Origin: Fibrobacter sp. UWB11
GTDB taxonomy: Bacteria > Fibrobacterota > Fibrobacteria > Fibrobacterales > Fibrobacteraceae
Length of the DNA: 57,519 nt
Reading direction: 5' to 3'
Assembly: GCF_900143015.1 (NCBI RefSeq)
Contig: NZ_FSRT01000006.1
Location: 1-57,519, forward strand
Shown here: positions 1 through 8,358 of the stretch, piece after piece
Numbering within the stretch: position 1 is the stretch's first letter
Layout: the number at the start of each line of letters is the position of its first letter
Translations under genes and position numbers: made by a program
Notes under the pieces: model-generated
What the model was told of the DNA's origin: nothing
Seen by the model: the letters and a program-made list of their open reading frames with translations, nothing else
Databases searched by the model: none

Positions 1-105
<105 letters not shown>

Positions 106-110
106 TCACG

Positions 111-150
111 CCCCGCTTGCCGAAACACGGCGAGCGGGGCTTTTTCTTTT
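111..150 (+). terminator. Rho-independent terminator of the rRNA operon
   Basis: The arms CCCCGCTTGCCG and CGGCGAGCGGGG form a 12-bp stem with one G-T pair and the loop AAACA, followed by CTTTTTCTTTTT. It lies right after the 5S rRNA. Confidence 0.93.
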
Positions 151-194
151 TATACAGCACGTGGCGCTTCCCCGGGAATTCCCGTTCCCGCGCT

Positions 195-217
195 GTCACC
201 CCGCACCTGTTGCGGGG
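195..217 (+). repeat. GTCA-type palindromic repeat in the intergenic gap
   Basis: GTCACCCCGCA, loop CCTGT, then TGCGGGG: a 7-bp hairpin introduced by GTCA. The same GTCA + palindrome layout recurs at 8256, 9791, 10039, 52894 and 53013. The rest of the gap 151-279 shows nothing else recognisable except the -10 box of the next gene. Confidence 0.5.
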
Positions 218-279
218 CCGCCCTGCACGGTTCCCCTTGCATACACGGTTCCAGTCGCAATTTTGTATATTCCGTACAA

Positions 280-1218
280 ATGTCCAGACTTTCCGCATAC
301 ATCCTGTTCCTCACCCTTTTCCTCCTTGCGGCCTGCGACAGCGCGAAGAAGGATTTCATGACCCCGAATCCGGACGAACCCGTTTTGGATGTTGGTCTCG
401 ATGAATATTCGTTGAACGGAACGGTTCTTGGTAAGACCGCTACCGATGTTTCCGCTAATCAAGAGCTCTTGATTGTGCCTCTTGATGATGGGCTAAAAAA
501 GATAAGAGTGTTTGAACAAGAGGAAGCTTTAAAAAACAAGCAACCGGTTGATGAATGTATTAAAGCCAAGTTACATGTCGATGAAAATCTTTCTTTCGGT
601 GATTTCTATAAAATCATTGCTACAATGTTTTTTGAAGGTTTTTCGACAATTGATTATGTGATCGGTGACAATTTCAAGGATGTGTACGATGTGAAATTGC
701 CTACATGTTCTAGTCTTAGTATTTGCTTCTCTTTTATTGTTAGGCACATGCCTAAATTAAGATATAAGTTTGGACGAGACCGCTCTAAGTTATCTCTTAA
801 TGAAATATTGAGTGCAGATAATGATAAGAGAAAATATGAGATAGACTGCGTTAAAGATTATAAGGCTTTGGATTTGATGTTGACCTTTTATGCCTCAAAA
901 GATGACAAGACTTATGTTTTAAGTTTGAATGAAGAGGCTTTGAAAGAGAACGGTTCTTTTGACGGATTTAAGTTCTATAGCTTTAATAACCTAGCGGACT
1001 TGTGGAAATTCATTGCGGAAATACAATCTAAGGAGAAATTTCTTCATAAAAGCGAACAAAATAAACAACCTAAATGCGCTTGGAATTTAGTGGGAAATCA
1101 GATGATGCTATTTTTCCCAAAAGATGTGTTAATGAAGGATGTCGCCCCTTTAATCAAAGGATTAAATGCATACGGATATAATGGGGATAGGATTGCATTT
1201 TCGGTAGCGCTTTGGTGA
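280..1218 (+). CDS. Lipoprotein of unknown function
   Basis: 312 aa. The start at 280 is chosen because the preceding in-frame stretch runs back into the 5S rRNA, while the ATG at 280 opens a clean lipoprotein signal: a hydrophobic core, then lipobox LLAAC with the lipidated Cys near residue 19. A TATATT box at 266-271 ends 8 bases before the ATG and there is no Shine-Dalgarno, so a leaderless mRNA is likely. The mature part is mixed alpha/beta and Lys/Asp-rich, with four or five Cys, and matches no family I recognise. The gene is clearly more AT-rich than its neighbours, which suggests lineage-specific or acquired DNA. It probably faces the periplasm or outer membrane. Confidence 0.8.
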   Translation: MSRLSAYILFLTLFLLAACDSAKKDFMTPNPDEPVLDVGLDEYSLNGTVLGKTATDVSANQELLIVPLDDGLKKIRVFEQEEALKNKQPVDECIKAKLHVDENLSFGDFYKIIATMFFEGFSTIDYVIGDNFKDVYDVKLPTCSSLSICFSFIVRHMPKLRYKFGRDRSKLSLNEILSADNDKRKYEIDCVKDYKALDLMLTFYASKDDKTYVLSLNEEALKENGSFDGFKFYSFNNLADLWKFIAEIQSKEKFLHKSEQNKQPKCAWNLVGNQMMLFFPKDVLMKDVAPLIKGLNAYGYNGDRIAFSVALW

Positions 1219-1240
1219 AAAAAAAGCTATTCTTTGTCTC

Positions 1241-3097
1241 ATGAATCCTAGAATATCCTTTGTATTGCAGATGTCGCCATCGACCTCGTATGAAAACCTT
1301 GAGGCGGTCGCGCGTAACTTGCTCGAAGGGATGAATGTTCTTCTGAATTCGGAACAGGTAAAGTGCTCCATCTTTTTGGATGGTCCTGTGATTGAGGCGC
1401 TTTACAATGTGGCAAAGCCGTTGATGTTCGGTAAGATTCAGAATGCGATTCGCAATGGGGTTCTCGAATTTTTGGGCGGTGGCTATTATGATCCTATGTT
1501 GCCGCTTTTTCCGGAAGATTTGCAGACGATGCAGCTGGAGTTGCATCGCGACTACTTGAAGAAGGTGCTTGGCGCAGAACCGCAGGGGTATTTCAATTCC
1601 TCGCTGGTGTGGGAGCCGGGCATGGCCGATGTTTTGGAACGCTCTCGTTTTGATTATGCACTTGTGACGGAAGCGGCTGTGCAAGATGCGCTTGGTCGCT
1701 CGACGCCTGTATCTGGCTGGTTTACGCTTGAAGATCGTGGTGCGCTTATCCGCATTGTGCCTGTTTCCGAGGTGCTTTCGAAGGCGATTGCCGAAGACAA
1801 TCTTGCTTGGCGCAATATTGCTGAACCGTATTGCCGCGATGGAAAGTCTGCGGTGGCTCTTTTGGATATTCCGTCGGAACCAACCCAGATTGTAGATTTT
1901 TTTGGACGTTTTGTAGATTTTGTCGAGACGAACGAAGTTCAGACTAGAACTGTCGGTTTTGCGGTGGATCAGCTTGAAACTTGTGGAACGATTAGTTTCC
2001 TTGTTTCGGCGGGTCGCAGGCTTGGGCTTCCTTCGACGGCGCGCACTTGTCGTGAACTTTTGATCCGTCGTCCAGAAATTAATATGCACCACAAGTCTTT
2101 CCTGAATTTGTACAGGAGAGCTCGCAGTGTGCTTTCGGGCAAGAAGTGGCTCGAATTTTGCCATGCGCTTTTGCCGGCGATGGCTCCGCTTTATTTTAGG
2201 GACATGTTCAATCGTTCGGGTATGCGTTCCATGATGGTTCGCAAGCGCTCGAATCGTTTGTTGCTTTCTGCATCGCAGATTCTTGATGACCTTACCGGAT
2301 TTTCTGGGCTTCGCGTGGATGTGTGTGACTTTTTGCTCAGGGGTAAAAAAATTCTGTTCTGCGAAAATCCGGAGTCCTCTTATTTGCTGGATTATCGCTT
2401 TGGCGGTGCGCTCCGCGCCTTGAATTATAAGGGCGGAAAAATCAATTTGGTGAATACCTGGCGCGATGATGGCGAGCCTTCTTTTGCCTTCTTGGATTGC
2501 CTTTTGCCGAATGTAGACTTTACGCCGGTTAAGTTGGAACAGATGCTTTATGACCGTAAACATCTGCTTGCGGATCCTTATGATTACCGCATTCTTCGTT
2601 CGGACTCGGGTACTGAGATTATGCTTGACGAAGAACAAGGTTTTGCAAGCGAAGAACGCAAGGCTTTGTTCAAGATAAAGAAGGTATTTACGTTCCAGGG
2701 CGATGCGGCCAAGTTTACGGTTTCGTATACAATCGACAATCTTGCCTACGTGAATACGAAGGGCTTTTTCGGGACCATTCTTGAACTTGGACTTTTGTCA
2801 CGAGGTGATGTCAACAAGGTCGTGATTGACGGAATGAATGTCAAGTGGAACATGGTGGAACCGCTTTTGTATCCGGATGGAAAGTTGCTTGAAATCCGCG
2901 ATGAAAAGGATGGCTGTGTTTTCCGAATGGCTTTTGATCGACCGACATCTATTTTTGTAGGCTCCATTTTTGGAGCGACATCGTCGGCTGCTCCGCAGGC
3001 TTTCCAGGGCATTCGCGTGTTCCCGTTCTGGAATGCGCCGTTCAATGTGCTTGACCGCAAGGCGTTTAAAATTTCAGTGTCGGTGACCAAGAGGTAA
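1241..3097 (+). CDS. GH57-like alpha-glucan enzyme homologue with degenerate catalytic motifs
   Basis: 618 aa, no signal peptide, hence cytoplasmic. The N-terminal half has the GH57 fold landmarks: GGGYYDPMLPLFPEDLQ near residues 80-96 matches the GG(Y/F)YEP motif of 4-alpha-glucanotransferases, LVWEPGM near 124-130 matches the ERVWxPE region, and GFAVDQLETCG near 241-251 matches the DxExFG region. The C-terminal half resembles the DUF1925/DUF1926 beta-sandwich of the family. By eye the HQP motif is absent and the nucleophile Glu of ERVW is replaced by Ser, so it may be a non-catalytic glucan-binding or regulatory homologue. A TATTCT box at 1228-1233 lies 7 bases before the ATG, with no Shine-Dalgarno. 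Three co-directional genes follow closely. Confidence 0.72.
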   Translation: MNPRISFVLQMSPSTSYENLEAVARNLLEGMNVLLNSEQVKCSIFLDGPVIEALYNVAKPLMFGKIQNAIRNGVLEFLGGGYYDPMLPLFPEDLQTMQLELHRDYLKKVLGAEPQGYFNSSLVWEPGMADVLERSRFDYALVTEAAVQDALGRSTPVSGWFTLEDRGALIRIVPVSEVLSKAIAEDNLAWRNIAEPYCRDGKSAVALLDIPSEPTQIVDFFGRFVDFVETNEVQTRTVGFAVDQLETCGTISFLVSAGRRLGLPSTARTCRELLIRRPEINMHHKSFLNLYRRARSVLSGKKWLEFCHALLPAMAPLYFRDMFNRSGMRSMMVRKRSNRLLLSASQILDDLTGFSGLRVDVCDFLLRGKKILFCENPESSYLLDYRFGGALRALNYKGGKINLVNTWRDDGEPSFAFLDCLLPNVDFTPVKLEQMLYDRKHLLADPYDYRILRSDSGTEIMLDEEQGFASEERKALFKIKKVFTFQGDAAKFTVSYTIDNLAYVNTKGFFGTILELGLLSRGDVNKVVIDGMNVKWNMVEPLLYPDGKLLEIRDEKDGCVFRMAFDRPTSIFVGSIFGATSSAAPQAFQGIRVFPFWNAPFNVLDRKAFKISVSVTKR

Positions 3098-3100
3098 AGA

Positions 3101-3787
3101 ATGCGAGCCGACTTGATTGATATCCAGGTTGAAGACCGCGGCGAAGAAGTTGAAATTTCACTGTATGGTATTCTCGGTGAATACCAGTTGTCGGCTGTTC
3201 GCGAAAAGCTGGAAATGCTTGTTCGCGGTCCGGGTATCTTTTTCTTTGTGAATCTTCAAAATGCTCGCTTTACGACGGATGCATATCGTGGCTTGTTCCT
3301 CGAAATTCTGAATTTGGTGAAGCAACAGAAAGCTTCGCTTATTTTGATTTTTAACAGCGACGAATTGCACGCCTATTTTGAGCGTTACAAGAACATTTTT
3401 GAAATTTACAGGAGTCACGAGGAGTACCGTAAGTCGGGGCTTTCTAAGCAGGCTCACTTGGTCGGCCTTCATTACGAAAAGAGGTCTATCAGTCTTTCTC
3501 CTGGCTTTGCTGTTTCGGTCGCGCTGTTCCTTATCGGTTGGGCAATTACGTTGTTTGTTATTATTGTTGGACAAGGACGTGAAATTTCGGATAAGCAAGC
3601 TCAAATTACGGTTTTGGAAAGCCAAAAAGCGCGATACATCCGCGAAATTGATCGCCTTGAATCTGCAATTGGCCCGATGCGCAAACTTGGTGTTGTTCAG
3701 GATACGACTTTGCTAAGTTCCTTTGGTGCCATTCAAGATTGGGTCTCTTATCTCGAATACCTGGAGAAAACACGGCGTGAAAAGTAG
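3101..3787 (+). CDS. Membrane-anchored STAS-domain protein with coiled coil
   Basis: 228 aa. Residues 1-115 look like a STAS (anti-sigma-antagonist) domain: alternating beta strands and helices with the pattern GILGEYQL...FFFVNLQNARFTTDAYRGLFLEIL, where a Ser/Thr phosphosite normally follows the Asn/Asp turn. A single membrane segment (about 132-157) and a coiled coil (about 158-190) follow, ending with an aromatic-rich tail. It starts 3 bases after the GH57-like gene and overlaps the transglycosylase gene, so the three are almost certainly co-transcribed. A soluble switch domain tethered to the inner membrane next to a cell-wall lytic enzyme suggests a sensing or scaffolding role; that is inference. 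The GAGG upstream supports the ATG. Confidence 0.7.
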   Translation: MRADLIDIQVEDRGEEVEISLYGILGEYQLSAVREKLEMLVRGPGIFFFVNLQNARFTTDAYRGLFLEILNLVKQQKASLILIFNSDELHAYFERYKNIFEIYRSHEEYRKSGLSKQAHLVGLHYEKRSISLSPGFAVSVALFLIGWAITLFVIIVGQGREISDKQAQITVLESQKARYIREIDRLESAIGPMRKLGVVQDTTLLSSFGAIQDWVSYLEYLEKTRREK

Positions 3788-4463
3788 AGTTCGGCTCTCT
3801 TCGATGAGCGTTAGCGTCTTGTTTATCATTGGTTTCGCCGTCTTGTTTTTTTTTGCGAGCGAATGGTATTCTAACAGGCTGAAACTTGAAAATTTAGCCA
3901 ACCGCGAGCGAATTCTTCACAATGACCTTGAACATTTGGAAGTGGTGGGCAAGTGGACGCTGGATTACTTGAAAATCGAAAAGGCGCTCACGTATATGTT
4001 GGGGGATCGCATTTCTGAGGTCAGTTCTCGCATTTTGGCGGAACACTTGTGGCAGATTTCCCAATCGTATTCGCTGGATCCTTTGATTGTTCTTGCCGTG
4101 GTTGCACAGGAAAGTCGTGGAAACCCGCTTGCACGTGGACGTTTCCAGACCGGTAAATTCTCGGGGGCGCTGGGGCTGATGCAGATTAAGCTGGAAACCG
4201 CAAAAAAAATTGGTAGCAGGTTCGGTCTTATTATTGAAGGCGAAGACGACTTGATGCGCCCAGAAGTGAATGTGGTTGTGGGTTCGGCCTACTTGATTCG
4301 CTTGATTGGCAAGTACGGTAATTTAAGGGAGGCGCTAGTGGCTTACAACTTGGGCCATACTGCTGTCGATAAACTCCTTGAAAAGAATGCTCCGCTCCCG
4401 ACTTCTTATTATGAAGGTGTTGTGAGGCGATACAAGGACTTGGTAAACCACTGTTCCTTTTAA
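3777..4463 (+). CDS. Membrane-anchored lytic transglycosylase (SLT domain)
   Basis: 228 aa from a GTG at 3777 that overlaps the previous gene by 11 bases and has GGAG about 10 bases upstream; an ATG at 3804 is the alternative start. A signal anchor (about residues 11-30) is followed by a coiled segment and a lysozyme-like goose-type SLT domain: VVAQESRGNP carries the catalytic Glu, then GALGLMQI, NVVVGSAYLIRLI and VAYNLG, the classic motif order of Slt/MltC/MltE-type enzymes. These cleave the MurNAc-GlcNAc bond of peptidoglycan to 1,6-anhydro products. It acts in the periplasm. Coupling to the STAS protein is the notable context. Confidence 0.87.
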   Translation: MKSRVRLSSMSVSVLFIIGFAVLFFFASEWYSNRLKLENLANRERILHNDLEHLEVVGKWTLDYLKIEKALTYMLGDRISEVSSRILAEHLWQISQSYSLDPLIVLAVVAQESRGNPLARGRFQTGKFSGALGLMQIKLETAKKIGSRFGLIIEGEDDLMRPEVNVVVGSAYLIRLIGKYGNLREALVAYNLGHTAVDKLLEKNAPLPTSYYEGVVRRYKDLVNHCSF

Positions 4464-4510
4464 ATGCCACTTTTATAAATAGCAACCCGTTTGTTATTTA
4501 TTCTTTTTTC

Positions 4511-4516
4511 TAAATT
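4511..4516 (+). promoter_or_regulatory. -10 box of the TolC-family gene
   Basis: TAAATT preceded by a T-run ends 6 bases before the GTG start at 4523. There is no Shine-Dalgarno, so transcription should begin at or next to the start codon. Confidence 0.55.
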
Positions 4517-4522
4517 CTAGCT

Positions 4523-5911
4523 GTGATTAGGAATTTGTTTTTTATTCTTGCAATGACGGGGATCGCCTTGGCGGGCGAAGTCCGTTATGACTGTTTGCGC
4601 TTTGTGGAGCAGGGGCTTGCGAGTGACCCGCAGATGGAAGAACTGCGTTATGGCACCGAAGCCAAGAAAAATAAGATTAACGCGCTCAAGTCCGAAGTCA
4701 TTTTGCCGACTTTCTACGTGTCTATGATGGTGGGGCCTGCGCCGGGTCTCAAGGAATACAACGATTACTATTTCAATGATTCCGGAGATACCCTGGGTAT
4801 TGAAAAAGCCGAAAAGTACGATTTTTCCAGAATGGGACCTTTCTGGGGTGTTGAAGCCAAGTTTATCCAGCCGTTAAATTTGGGCCAGTACCGCACGGGT
4901 AAGCTTGCTTTGGAAGCCGATTTGCAGCAAAAGACTTTTGAAATCGAAAACTCGACGCTCAAGAAAGAAGTTGAACTCCAGAGCTATTATTACAACTATC
5001 TCCTTGCCCTTGAAATGAAGCGCATAGCCGCTGATGCCCAGAAGCAAGTGGACAAGGCGTACGACCAGCTCGAAGAGGCTTTGGACGAAGATGAACCGAC
5101 GGTTTCGCAGACGGACCTTTTGAATTTGAAGGCTAAAATGCATACGGTCAAGGAAGGCGTCATCGAGGCTGACCTTGGCATGAAGCGCGTGCAACTTGCT
5201 ATCCGTTTTGCATTAGGCTTGCAGGAAGGCGAGACTTTTGCTGCCGAAGATACAATCCTTGCGATTCGACCCGAACCGCTGCCGACAGAGGATCAGGTTC
5301 GTGAATGGACCCTCATGCATAATCCGGAACTCAAACAGCTCGATGCGGGGTTACGTGCTCGTCGATTCCAGATGGATTTGGCAGAGGCAAAACTTGCTCC
5401 CGAGTTCTTTGTCATGGGACAGTTCGAATACGTGAAAAGCTGGGCCGGAAACCGCAATGTAGTCCAGAAAAACGCTTTTGCACAAGATGCCGTGAACAAA
5501 ATTTCGGGGCTTATCGGTGTTGGCTTAAGGTATCGTTTGAATTTCTGGAAGAGCTGGGAAGATTTCCGCCAGGCGAGAACGGAATATCGCGGTCTTAAAC
5601 TGAAGGAAAATTACGCTTCGAAAGGGCTTGTGGCTAAGGCTGTTGAACAGTATTATCAGGTCGTGGCCGCTAAGGGAAAGCTCGATGCTTTGCGTGAAAG
5701 TCTGCGCGCAACGGAATCGCTTTTGAAAGATGCCGCCATGAAATATGACCTTGATAAATCCCAAACTAGCGCTCTTGTGTCGGCTTATACGCAGAATATA
5801 ACCATGCAAAAAGATTATTATTTCGCAGTTTGCCGATATAATGTCGAATTTGCCGGATTAGTGGCAAAGATGGGGTTGTCTCTTAGCGACTATAAAACGT
5901 ATTTTAAGTAA
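4523..5911 (+). CDS. TolC-family outer-membrane efflux/secretion channel
   Basis: 462 aa with a GTG start and a cleavable signal peptide (LFFILAMTGIALAG, about residues 4-18). The mature protein is long-helical with Asn/Gln/Ala-rich heptad patterns in two repeats, beta-strand-like aromatic stretches, and the typical TolC spacing of NPELKQLDAGLRARRFQMDLAEAKLAPEF-like helices; family members run about 420-490 aa. It would form the trimeric outer-membrane duct of a tripartite exporter, but no adaptor or inner-membrane pump gene is adjacent. The next gene, an MlaC-like protein, follows after 18 bases, which hints at lipid or envelope transport. Confidence 0.85.
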   Translation: MIRNLFFILAMTGIALAGEVRYDCLRFVEQGLASDPQMEELRYGTEAKKNKINALKSEVILPTFYVSMMVGPAPGLKEYNDYYFNDSGDTLGIEKAEKYDFSRMGPFWGVEAKFIQPLNLGQYRTGKLALEADLQQKTFEIENSTLKKEVELQSYYYNYLLALEMKRIAADAQKQVDKAYDQLEEALDEDEPTVSQTDLLNLKAKMHTVKEGVIEADLGMKRVQLAIRFALGLQEGETFAAEDTILAIRPEPLPTEDQVREWTLMHNPELKQLDAGLRARRFQMDLAEAKLAPEFFVMGQFEYVKSWAGNRNVVQKNAFAQDAVNKISGLIGVGLRYRLNFWKSWEDFRQARTEYRGLKLKENYASKGLVAKAVEQYYQVVAAKGKLDALRESLRATESLLKDAAMKYDLDKSQTSALVSAYTQNITMQKDYYFAVCRYNVEFAGLVAKMGLSLSDYKTYFK

Positions 5912-5929
5912 AAAAGAGGAGATTTAAAG

Positions 5930-6508
5930 ATGTTTAAGAAAATTTTGATCGCTATTGCCTGTGCTTCGCTCTTGTCTTTTGCTGCTGAAGATCCAGTCTC
6001 TGTTGTGAAGAGCAAGGACGTTGAACTGCAGAACATCATCAAGAAGTCCAAGCGTACCGCCAAGGAAACGGAACGCGTCAAGAACCTTTTGAATGATTCC
6101 TTTGACTTTGCGCTCTTGGCCAAGAAGTCCTTGGCTGCTAGCGATTGGAAGGCTCAGGACGAAGCTTCTCAGCAGAAGTTCGTGGCGGAATTCCAGCGCA
6201 TGGTCCGCAATTCCAGTGCAAATCGCCTTGAACTTTATCGTGCCGATTCCACGATTTATGAACCGGCCAAGATGAAGGGTTCGGACGACGCTCGCGTTAT
6301 CGCTCACTTGTGGAACAAGGGCAAGGAATCGGTGCTCGAATACAAGATGACGATTGTGAACGGCAAGTGGAAGGCTTGGGACTTGGTCATCGATGACCTT
6401 TCGACCGCTCGCAACTACAAGGAACAGTTCAGCAAGATTCTCAAGGATAAGAGCTTTGCCGAATTGATCGATATTATCAGTAAAAAGGCCGACGAAGCCG
6501 AAAAGTAA
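5930..6508 (+). CDS. mlaC: MlaC/Ttg2D-like phospholipid-binding periplasmic protein
   Basis: 192 aa with signal peptide (FKKILIAIACASLLSFA). The length and layout match MlaC: an N-terminal helix pair (VKNLLNDSFDFALLAKKSLAASDW), then AQDEASQQKFVAEFQRMVRNSSAN, then beta strands with EYKMTIVNGKWKAWDLVIDD and a final helical LIDIISKK. The WDLVIDDLS segment corresponds to the conserved 'yDv.vdGvSl' strand. The family shuttles phospholipids across the periplasm between the outer-membrane MlaA complex and the MlaFEDB ABC transporter. Those partners are not in the window; here the neighbour is a TolC-type channel. AGAGGAGA before the ATG is a strong ribosome site. Confidence 0.78.
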   Translation: MFKKILIAIACASLLSFAAEDPVSVVKSKDVELQNIIKKSKRTAKETERVKNLLNDSFDFALLAKKSLAASDWKAQDEASQQKFVAEFQRMVRNSSANRLELYRADSTIYEPAKMKGSDDARVIAHLWNKGKESVLEYKMTIVNGKWKAWDLVIDDLSTARNYKEQFSKILKDKSFAELIDIISKKADEAEK

Positions 6509-7549
6509 ATGGGCTTTTTTTCCTGGCTCCTTTGTTCTATTCTCGTTGTAGCGCTTGTGCTACTGCTTTTCCCGTTTTCTGTTCGAATTGAATTTGAAGC
6601 CGGGGAGCGCGGTGCGCGGGCGCTGTTCTTTTTTTTCAAGAAAAAGGTTTACGAGTGCAAGAAAAGTTGGGGAAAGGAACAAGTAGGCAGTAGGAAGTCG
6701 GAAGTAGAAAGTGAAGAAAACGTAAAGGCTTCGACGAAGGATAAAAAGTCTGACGATACTCAGAGTAGCGCAACAACACCTGTAAAGAGCGAAACGAAAT
6801 CTTCCGAAAAGAAAGAACAAACAGTTGAATCGCCTGAGAAGACTAAATCGGTCGAGGCGGGGGCTGTCGAGGCCAAGCCTCTTCAGGATGACTATAGTGA
6901 GCCTGCCGCAAAATCGGAGCCGGAAGAAAAGAAAACAGCGGATGTTAAGGATGCTGCGAAGCCAGCGCTTGTAAGCGAACCGATTTCTACGGAACCTGCT
7001 TCGAAGTCAGAAAAAGTAAAGTCTAATGATTCGAAATCGGATGATTCGGAATTGTCGAAAGCAGAAAAGCCCGAAAAAAAGAAGCCTAAAAAAGAAAAGC
7101 GCAAGCTTTCGGACCGTGAATTTTGGACCATCATTTTGACGCCGGATTTTGATGCTAGGGCTTTCAAGTACATTCTGAAAATTTTGAAGGCTGTGCTTTC
7201 GCTGTTCCGCATTCGCTTTAAGGATTGCTTTGTCGAAGGTATCCAGACGGATTACCAGACCATGGGCTATATCGCGGCAGTGAACGGATTCTTGAAAGCG
7301 TATCCGTACGTTGGCGATTGGGATTTGAGAATGGACTGGTGTCGCGAAAAGGAACTTCGTGCTGCAGGCTCTGTTTGGTTGAGTATTACTTTGCTCCGCG
7401 TTTTCTGTTTTGTGCTTGAAACGCTTGTGCTTGCTGGAATTTTGGCGTTCAGCTTTTGGCGCCGCCGTGCGCGTGTGATTAAAACAAATGAACTTCCGGA
7501 ACTGGGATTTGTTCGCAGAAAGATTCTGAATATTATTTTGGAGGACTGA
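6509..7549 (+). CDS. DUF2953-type membrane protein with a long charged linker
   Basis: 346 aa, starting directly after the previous stop. An N-terminal membrane segment (about 4-24) is followed by a short conserved piece, then about 150 residues of Lys/Glu/Ser/Thr low-complexity linker (about 50-200). The C-terminal part (about 205-310) has FKDCFVEGIQTDYQTMGYIAAVNGFL and a second membrane helix ending in RRRAR, resembling the DUF2953 (YtfI) family. In Bacillus ytfI sits beside ytfJ/gerW; a GerW-like protein is encoded at 56608 in this window but not adjacent. The linker DNA at 6681-6720 is a near-tandem repeat. The next gene overlaps by one base (TGATG). Confidence 0.6.
   Translation: MGFFSWLLCSILVVALVLLLFPFSVRIEFEAGERGARALFFFFKKKVYECKKSWGKEQVGSRKSEVESEENVKASTKDKKSDDTQSSATTPVKSETKSSEKKEQTVESPEKTKSVEAGAVEAKPLQDDYSEPAAKSEPEEKKTADVKDAAKPALVSEPISTEPASKSEKVKSNDSKSDDSELSKAEKPEKKKPKKEKRKLSDREFWTIILTPDFDARAFKYILKILKAVLSLFRIRFKDCFVEGIQTDYQTMGYIAAVNGFLKAYPYVGDWDLRMDWCREKELRAAGSVWLSITLLRVFCFVLETLVLAGILAFSFWRRRARVIKTNELPELGFVRRKILNIILED
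6681..6720 (+). repeat. Degenerate AGTAGGAAGT-type tandem repeat inside the DUF2953 gene
   Basis: AAGTAGGCAGTAGGAAGTCG and GAAGTAGAAAGTGAAG are imperfect copies of a roughly 7-10-base unit. They encode part of the disordered linker, where in-frame expansion would be tolerated. Confidence 0.5.
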
Positions 7550-8253
7550 TGGCCGTTTTGACTTTGGAACGTTTACTGGCTTCGATGGGCTTTGGCAGCC
7601 GCAAGGATGCGCGCGCGTTAGTGCGCATGGGCCTTGTGGAACTGGATGGCAAGGTTCTCGAAGACCCGTTCATGGAATTCAAGACGCGTCCGGAGTTTAT
7701 TACGGTGAACGGCGAAGAAGCGCCGACGGTCGAGAAGTTGTATGTGATGCTTTACAAGCCGACGGATGTGGAATGCAGCCACAACGCTCGTGACCACAAG
7801 CCTGTGTACGATTTGCTGCCGGAACGCTTTACGGCAATGGGCATCCAGTCCGTCGGGCGCTTGGACGCAGATTCTTCGGGACTCCTGCTGCTCTCGAATC
7901 AGGGTGACTTTATCCACAAGGTTGAAAGCCCGAAGAAGGGACTCTGGAAAAAATATCGCGTGACGCTTGCGCGACCGTTTACAGATGCGCAGAAGGCCGA
8001 ACTTTTAGCAGGTGTGATGCTCAAGGACGAAAGACGTCCGGTGCTGGCTCGCGAAATTGAAGTGAACGGTGATGCTGTAGATATTTCGATTGGTGAGGGA
8101 CTGTACCATCAGGTCCGCCGCATGTTCGCTGCGGTCGGCAATCACGTGGAAACTTTGGAACGCGTTGCGATTGGACCGGTTGTTCTGGATCGTACGTTGG
8201 GCGAGGGCGGTTGGCGATTCCTCACCGAAGAAGAAGTCGCTTCGTTATCGTAG
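7549..8253 (+). CDS. rsuA: 16S rRNA pseudouridine(516) synthase family protein
   Basis: 234 aa, close to E. coli RsuA (231 aa). An N-terminal S4 RNA-binding domain (LTLERLLASMGFGSRKDARALVRMG) is followed by the RsuA/RluB/RluE synthase domain. The catalytic Asp is D106 in GRLDADSSGLLLLSNQGD, and the C-terminal EGLYHQVRRMFAAVGNHV and LTEEEVASL blocks are very close to RsuA. The enzyme isomerises one uridine of 16S rRNA (U516 in E. coli). The ATG overlaps the upstream stop (TGATG), so it is translationally coupled to the membrane-protein gene. Substrate assignment within the family rests on overall resemblance. Confidence 0.87.
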   Translation: MAVLTLERLLASMGFGSRKDARALVRMGLVELDGKVLEDPFMEFKTRPEFITVNGEEAPTVEKLYVMLYKPTDVECSHNARDHKPVYDLLPERFTAMGIQSVGRLDADSSGLLLLSNQGDFIHKVESPKKGLWKKYRVTLARPFTDAQKAELLAGVMLKDERRPVLAREIEVNGDAVDISIGEGLYHQVRRMFAAVGNHVETLERVAIGPVVLDRTLGEGGWRFLTEEEVASLS

Positions 8254-8255
8254 AA

Positions 8256-8284
8256 GGAGATGCCCGCTCGGAGGCGGGCATGAC
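8256..8284 (-). repeat. GTCAT-type palindromic repeat
   Basis: GGAGATGCCCGC, TCGGAG, GCGGGCATGAC: a 9-bp stem whose reverse strand begins GTCATGCC and ends ATCTCC. It lies between rsuA and its terminator. Same family as the copies at 10039 and 53013. Confidence 0.65.
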
Positions 8285-8290
8285 AAAGAA

Positions 8291-8343
8291 AAGCCGGCGT
8301 TCAAGCCGGCTTTTTCGTATCAGGCGTGAAAGCCTGATTTTTA
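8291..8343 (+). terminator. Tandem terminators between rsuA and HU
   Basis: First hairpin: AAGCCGGC / GCCGGCTTTTTC (8291-8315), with a T-run on both strands, so it can serve rsuA and the converging HU gene. Second hairpin: ATCAGGC / GCCTGATTTTT (8319-8343), oriented for the + strand. Confidence 0.85.
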
Positions 8344-8358
8344 GGGTTCAACGTTCGT

